Part shown: piece after piece, positions 61,058-64,000 of the stretch
Layout: each line of letters opens with the position of its first letter
Numbering within the stretch: position 1 is the first letter of the stretch
Source: an uncultured Pseudomonadota bacterium
Lineage (GTDB): Bacteria > Myxococcota_A > UBA796 > SXON01
Reading direction: 5' to 3'
Length of the DNA: 64,000 nucleotides
NCBI GenBank assembly: GCA_903875225.1
Contig: CAIQVJ010000061.1
Location: forward strand, 1 to 64,000
Notes under the pieces: generated by a model
Databases searched by the model: none
The model's input: the letters and a program-made list of their open reading frames with translations, nothing else
Told to the model about the DNA's origin: nothing
Translations under genes and position numbers: made by a program

Positions 61058-62002
61058 TCAGCCGGCCGGGCGAGGCTGGTTGTCGTGCAGGGGGTCGGTG
61101 GAGGTCTGATCAGACAACCACGTGGAGAACCCCTGGAGGCCCATCCACACCCGCGTGTTCCCTCCCGGGTCCGACGGGGCGCCCGCTCCGCCCACGACAA
61201 GCAGCACCGAGCTGGGAAGACGCGCTCGGAGTGCGGCGAGATCCCACTCGATCTGGCCCGGGCTGGAGGCAGACGAAACGCTCACCAGCACCGCGCGCGC
61301 CCCCACCTGCCGGGCGCAGGCGTCGATGTCGGGCGCGGGAGTCTCGACGCCGAGAAAGACGATCCGCCACCCTGCACTGGCCGTGAGGCAGGCGGCCAGA
61401 TGCAGGCCGAGGCCATGTCGCTCGGCAGGCAGCGTCGCGAGCACCGCGACGGGCCCCGAGTTCGACTCTGCCAGCGGCCTCCAGGTGTTGGCCAGGAATT
61501 CTCCGAGGCGTTCGGTCGCGAAATGTTCGTGGAACGGCTGGATACGACCGGCCACCCAGGCCTCGCCGAGCGCCCCGAGGAACGGCCCGACCCACGCCGC
61601 CAGGAACGCCTCCATCCCAAGGTTCGCGAGGCGGGAGCGGAACGCCCGCTTGAGGCTGTCTCCATCCAGCGCGGCGGCATGCTGCACCCAGACGTCCACG
61701 TCATCCGGCAGGCTCCGGGTCCCCGGCGCCGGGGATGGGCGGGCCGCGTGGTCCCCCGGCAACACAGCGCTGCCAAGCGATCGCAGCTCTGCAATCGACG
61801 CGCTGAAGAGCTGGGCGGGGCGGTGTCCGCGCGCGATGGCCCTCGCCACGAGCAGCACCTGCTCGACACAGTCGGGATCGTAAACCCGCTGCCCGCCCGC
61901 GGTCCGACTCGCGACAGGAAAGCCGTACCGTCGTTCCCAGGTCCGGATCGTGTTGGCAGGAACGCCGGTCGCGTTCGCGAGGGCGCCGATGCTGATGTTC
62001 AT
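61058..62002 (-). CDS. carH: MerR-family regulator with CarH-type B12 light-sensing domain
   Basis: A 314-aa protein. N-terminal MerR winged helix (ISIGALANATGVPANTIRTW, RYGFPVASRTAGGQRVY). The middle four-helix bundle ends with W149-x9-E159-H160 (WVAGRIQPFHEH), the photoreceptor signature of CarH/LitR that places adenosylcobalamin. The C-terminal B12-binding domain has E194-x-H196-x2-G199 (ERHGLGL) with the lower-ligand His, SVSSAS and VVGGAGAP. In the dark such proteins bind operators as tetramers and light breaks the Co-C bond to release DNA, so it is a likely light-dependent repressor. ATG at 62002. An inverted repeat lies upstream. No carotenoid genes are in this window. Confidence 0.9.
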   Translation of the reverse strand: MNISIGALANATGVPANTIRTWERRYGFPVASRTAGGQRVYDPDCVEQVLLVARAIARGHRPAQLFSASIAELRSLGSAVLPGDHAARPSPAPGTRSLPDDVDVWVQHAAALDGDSLKRAFRSRLANLGMEAFLAAWVGPFLGALGEAWVAGRIQPFHEHFATERLGEFLANTWRPLAESNSGPVAVLATLPAERHGLGLHLAACLTASAGWRIVFLGVETPAPDIDACARQVGARAVLVSVSSASSPGQIEWDLAALRARLPSSVLLVVGGAGAPSDPGGNTRVWMGLQGFSTWLSDQTSTDPLHDNQPRPAG

Positions 62003-62021
62003 GGGCTATGTTATCCGTTTC

Positions 62022-62046
62022 TTGTTCATTCGTCTATGCTGAACAA
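62022..62046. promoter_or_regulatory. Inverted repeat operator candidate of the CarH-like gene
   Basis: TTGTTCA (62022-62028), 11-base spacer, TGAACAA (62040-62046), located 20 bases before the ATG. The half-site TGTTCA fits autoregulation by the MerR protein. Similar GAACA/TGTTC half-sites lie at 62783-62814. Confidence 0.5.
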
Positions 62047-62093
62047 CTATCGACAACCTTGTGTTTTTGAAGGTTCGGCTTGCCGCGGGAGGT

Positions 62094-62759
62094 TCAGACC
62101 CCAGGGGCCGTGCGCAGGTGCGCCGGCGGGAGCACAGGAGGGGGACCGCTCACGCCATCGAGGGCCTGACCGAGGTAGAGCAGGAACGATGAGCGGCGGG
62201 CCCGGGTTCCGGTCTCATCGGCGATCCGCTGCTCGCGCTCTTCGAGCGGGACCCAGTTCGAGGTCGGCGTCGCCCTCAGATCGGGGAGCCCGAATGCTCC
62301 CGTCAACAGGTCGAGTCGCACCACCCGGTAGTCAACCGCCTCGGCGGCGCAACGGGCCGAGCTCCAGGCTCGCACCAGGGCGCACCCCTGCTGGGCCTGC
62401 CCGATGTCGGTGGCCACCACGATGTCGTCGAACCCATGCTGCTCGGCTATCGCCAGCGACCATGCGATGTTCTCGTCGGTGTGCAGCGCGTTTCGCTCGC
62501 GGAGGACGCGGTCGGCAGGGATTCCCAGCGCCACCAGGGCGTCGGCCATGACGTCTGCCTCGACGTATTGGTTGTACACGGCGGCGCCTGACGTGATGAC
62601 GTGGGAGACCCGCCCTTCGTTCCAGAGGCGGCTGACCCAGGCCACCCGCCGCTGCTGGCAGTGGGAGATGGTGCCGTCCTCCGCCGTGGGGCAACCAGGA
62701 ACGATGGCTACGTCTGCAGGAGTGGCGGCGAGGGCGGAGGCGAGGAGGAATGGAAGCAT
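62094..62759 (-). CDS. Exported YdcF/ElyC family (DUF218) protein
   Basis: About 221 aa. A signal-like N-terminus (LPFLLASALAATPADVAIVPGC) leads to the DUF218 core: VSRLWNEGRVSHVITSGAAV, EADVMADALVALGIPADRVL and TDENIAWSLAIA, with the Gly/Ser and Asp residues of the family. Members influence envelope or exopolysaccharide metabolism but the reaction is unknown. ATG at 62759. GTG at 62765 is an alternative. Codes in the same direction as, and 91 bases upstream of, the CarH-like gene. Confidence 0.85.
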   Translation of the reverse strand: MLPFLLASALAATPADVAIVPGCPTAEDGTISHCQQRRVAWVSRLWNEGRVSHVITSGAAVYNQYVEADVMADALVALGIPADRVLRERNALHTDENIAWSLAIAEQHGFDDIVVATDIGQAQQGCALVRAWSSARCAAEAVDYRVVRLDLLTGAFGLPDLRATPTSNWVPLEEREQRIADETGTRARRSSFLLYLGQALDGVSGPPPVLPPAHLRTAPGV

Positions 62760-62765
62760 GGACAC

Positions 62766-62794
62766 ACAGTAGCGTCCACGCAGAACATGGTCAA
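62766..62794 (-). promoter_or_regulatory. Sigma-70-type promoter of the DUF218 gene
   Basis: TTGACC (62789-62794), 17-base spacer, TACTGT (62766-62771). A transcript would begin about 62759, at or next to the ATG, giving a leaderless mRNA. GAACAT overlaps the -35 side, so CarH-type control is possible. Confidence 0.45.
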
Positions 62795-62943
62795 GAGTTA
62801 TTCACAACATGTTCAAAAAACAAATTGCGTGTTCACCCGCAGCAGTCGTTCCGGCCGACGAGCTTCTACCCGTCCCATCTCTGCTCTGGAGCACCGGCCG
62901 CCTCATCCCACTTTCCTCCGCGCGACCCATTCGGTAACCGGGC
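62795..62943. other. Intergenic region between DUF218 and frameshifted lipoprotein
   Basis: The AT-rich strip 62795-62830 holds the palindrome AACATGTT (62806-62813), a candidate operator. From 62850 comes partial repeat copy D. No gene is supported. Confidence 0.4.
62850..62875 (+). repeat. Dispersed repeat, partial copy D
   Basis: TCCGGCCGACGAGCTTCTAC matches the first about 25 bases of copies A to C and then diverges. Confidence 0.5.
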
Positions 62944-63983
62944 ATGCGCTCGGGCCGGGTGCTGTGGGGACAGCGGGGTGCTCGTCGGGTAAGGGGCATT
63001 CGGCACGGGTTATCACCAACAATCCGACATCTTTCGGCCGGCACCGCACTGCTGGGCACCCTCGTGGCGCCCCTTCTCAGCGGCTGCGCGCTGGTCGGGG
63101 ACGATGACTCGTCGAACGGCTCGATGCCGACCACGACGGGGTGCCTCGGCCGGACGACTGCGATGACAGGGATCCGTCGATCGGCGCCGCGAGAAGGGGG
63201 TGGATCGACGCCGATGGTGACGGCTACGGGAGCGACGTCGCCACCGAGCGGTGCCCGGCAGAGGGCGAGCTGGCCAACGCGTCCGGGGACTGCGACGACG
63301 CGGAGGCCAAGATCTCCCCCGCCGCGGTCGAGGTCTGCAACGGGAGGGACGATGACTGCGACGGCGAGATCGACGACGGCATCGACGTCCCCACCTGGTA
63401 CCGGGACGCGGACGGGGACGGGTACGGGGCGCAGCCCGACACCGCGCTGGCGCAATGCGACCAGCCGGTCGGGTACGCAGACAACGTAGCGGACTGCGAC
63501 GACAGCGACTGGGCGGTCAACCCAGCGACCGAGTGGCACCCGGACGCGGACGCGGACGGCTTCGGGGACGCGTACACCTACGAGGTCGTATGCGCGCACC
63601 CTCCGGGCTTCCTCCTCGACGGTTCGGACTGCGAGGATTCACGCCCCGACGTGCATCCCGGGGGCGTCGAGGTGTGCGACGACGCCGACATGGACGAGGA
63701 CTGCAACTCCCTCGCCGACGACGCCGACCCCGCAGAGGCCCTTCGCACCGCCGTCATCGAACGACTTGAGCCACAGCCAGTAGAGGTGCTGTTTCCCGGG
63801 GGCTTGTCGCCTCCAGGGGCGGTCCGGTGCCGGCGGTGGAAGGACCCGGCATCGGTCTATTCGCTCGCGACCGCGCTCGCCTTCCTGTTCAAGGGCGCCG
63901 TCGCACTCCGCATCGCCGTCCCCGCCCTGCTGGTTGAGGCTCTCCGGAGGTTGGACGGACCCATTCTCACCGCCGCACGCTGA
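62944..63983 (+). pseudogene. MopE-type lipoprotein with a frameshift
   Basis: The N-terminus has a lipoprotein signal with lipobox LLSGC (frame of 62944) and continues GDDDSSNG. From about 63120 the MopE repeats are in another frame: LDADHDGVPRPDDCDDRDPS, DADGDGYGSD, DCDDAEAKISPAAVEVCNG and DDDCDGEIDDG. A one-base deletion near 63115-63122 would join them. After about 63740 the sequence no longer looks MopE-like, so the 3' end may be lost. Either a genuine pseudogene or an assembly error. The start is ATG at 62944 or GTG at 62959. Confidence 0.6.
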
Positions 63984-64000
63984 CGCCCTCATCGGTAGGG

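Noticed and set aside
62944-63489. Continuing the lipoprotein frame of 62944 to its own stop
   Set aside because: After about 63120 it becomes a Thr/Arg/Pro-rich shadow, while another frame carries clear MopE repeats.
63639-63992. Minus-strand 117-codon frame at the right edge as a transposase end
   Set aside because: The segment GKQHLYWLWLKSF is suggestive but not diagnostic, and the upstream half is antisense to MopE repeats.

Overview
The window is GC-rich DNA (about two thirds G+C by eye) from a bacterium that most resembles a member of the Myxococcota (former Deltaproteobacteria). The assignment is inferred from gene content: MopE-type Asp/Cys-rich calcium-binding-like repeats on secreted lipoproteins, a Ser/Thr protein kinase in an operon with HEAT-PilT and PilT ATPases, very large hybrid histidine kinases, short lipoproteins, and small heat-shock genes behind sigma-54 promoters. 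No rRNA, tRNA or CRISPR array was found.

Layout. 1-491: a structured RNA on the minus strand with five GNRA-capped hairpins, group II intron-like, running off the left edge. 648-3847: a 55-aa protein behind a perfect sigma-54 promoter, then an overlapping operon (SRPBCC protein, membrane protein, radical SAM-SPASM enzyme, small membrane protein). 3858-7423 (minus): DUF5522 protein, MFS transporter, NodB deacetylase, radical-SAM-like protein without its Fe-S cysteines, lipoprotein. 7514-16041: acyl-CoA dehydrogenase, rhomboid protease, two Hsp20 genes, EEP hydrolase plus cardiolipin-synthase-like PLD, triple-BON protein and PAP2 phosphatase. Several of these carry -24/-12 promoters, suggesting an envelope and protein stress regulon. 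16233-26413: signalling block with a membrane hybrid kinase, a GGDEF response regulator, a 1564-aa hybrid kinase and an HD-GYP response regulator, so c-di-GMP synthesis and breakdown sit side by side. 26434-31144: a degenerate ADP-ribosylglycohydrolase, a radical SAM protein, a WecA/MraY-type transferase and a GT4 glycosyltransferase. 31358-35076: an McrBC-type restriction pair with an EVE-like domain. 35102-42358: secreted lipoproteins, including a duplicated MopE/beta-helix protein and an FGE-like chimera. 42454-44814: a class A penicillin-binding protein split by an in-frame TAG. 45148-50927: HEAT-PilT, PilT and STPK operon. 51508-59822: a seven-gene overlapping operon for an unidentified surface glycan. 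59937-62759: exported protein, CarH-type B12 photoreceptor regulator and YdcF-like protein. 62944-63983: a MopE-type lipoprotein broken by a frameshift.

Themes. The most notable unexplained items are the set of sigma-54 promoters, the radical SAM operon at 1017-3847, the HEAT-PilT/PilT/kinase operon, the glycan operon with a glycosyltransferase-kinase fusion and a tandem nucleotidyltransferase, and a family of about 75-bp dispersed repeats in four intergenic regions. Every functional statement rests on reading motifs by eye; no database search was run.
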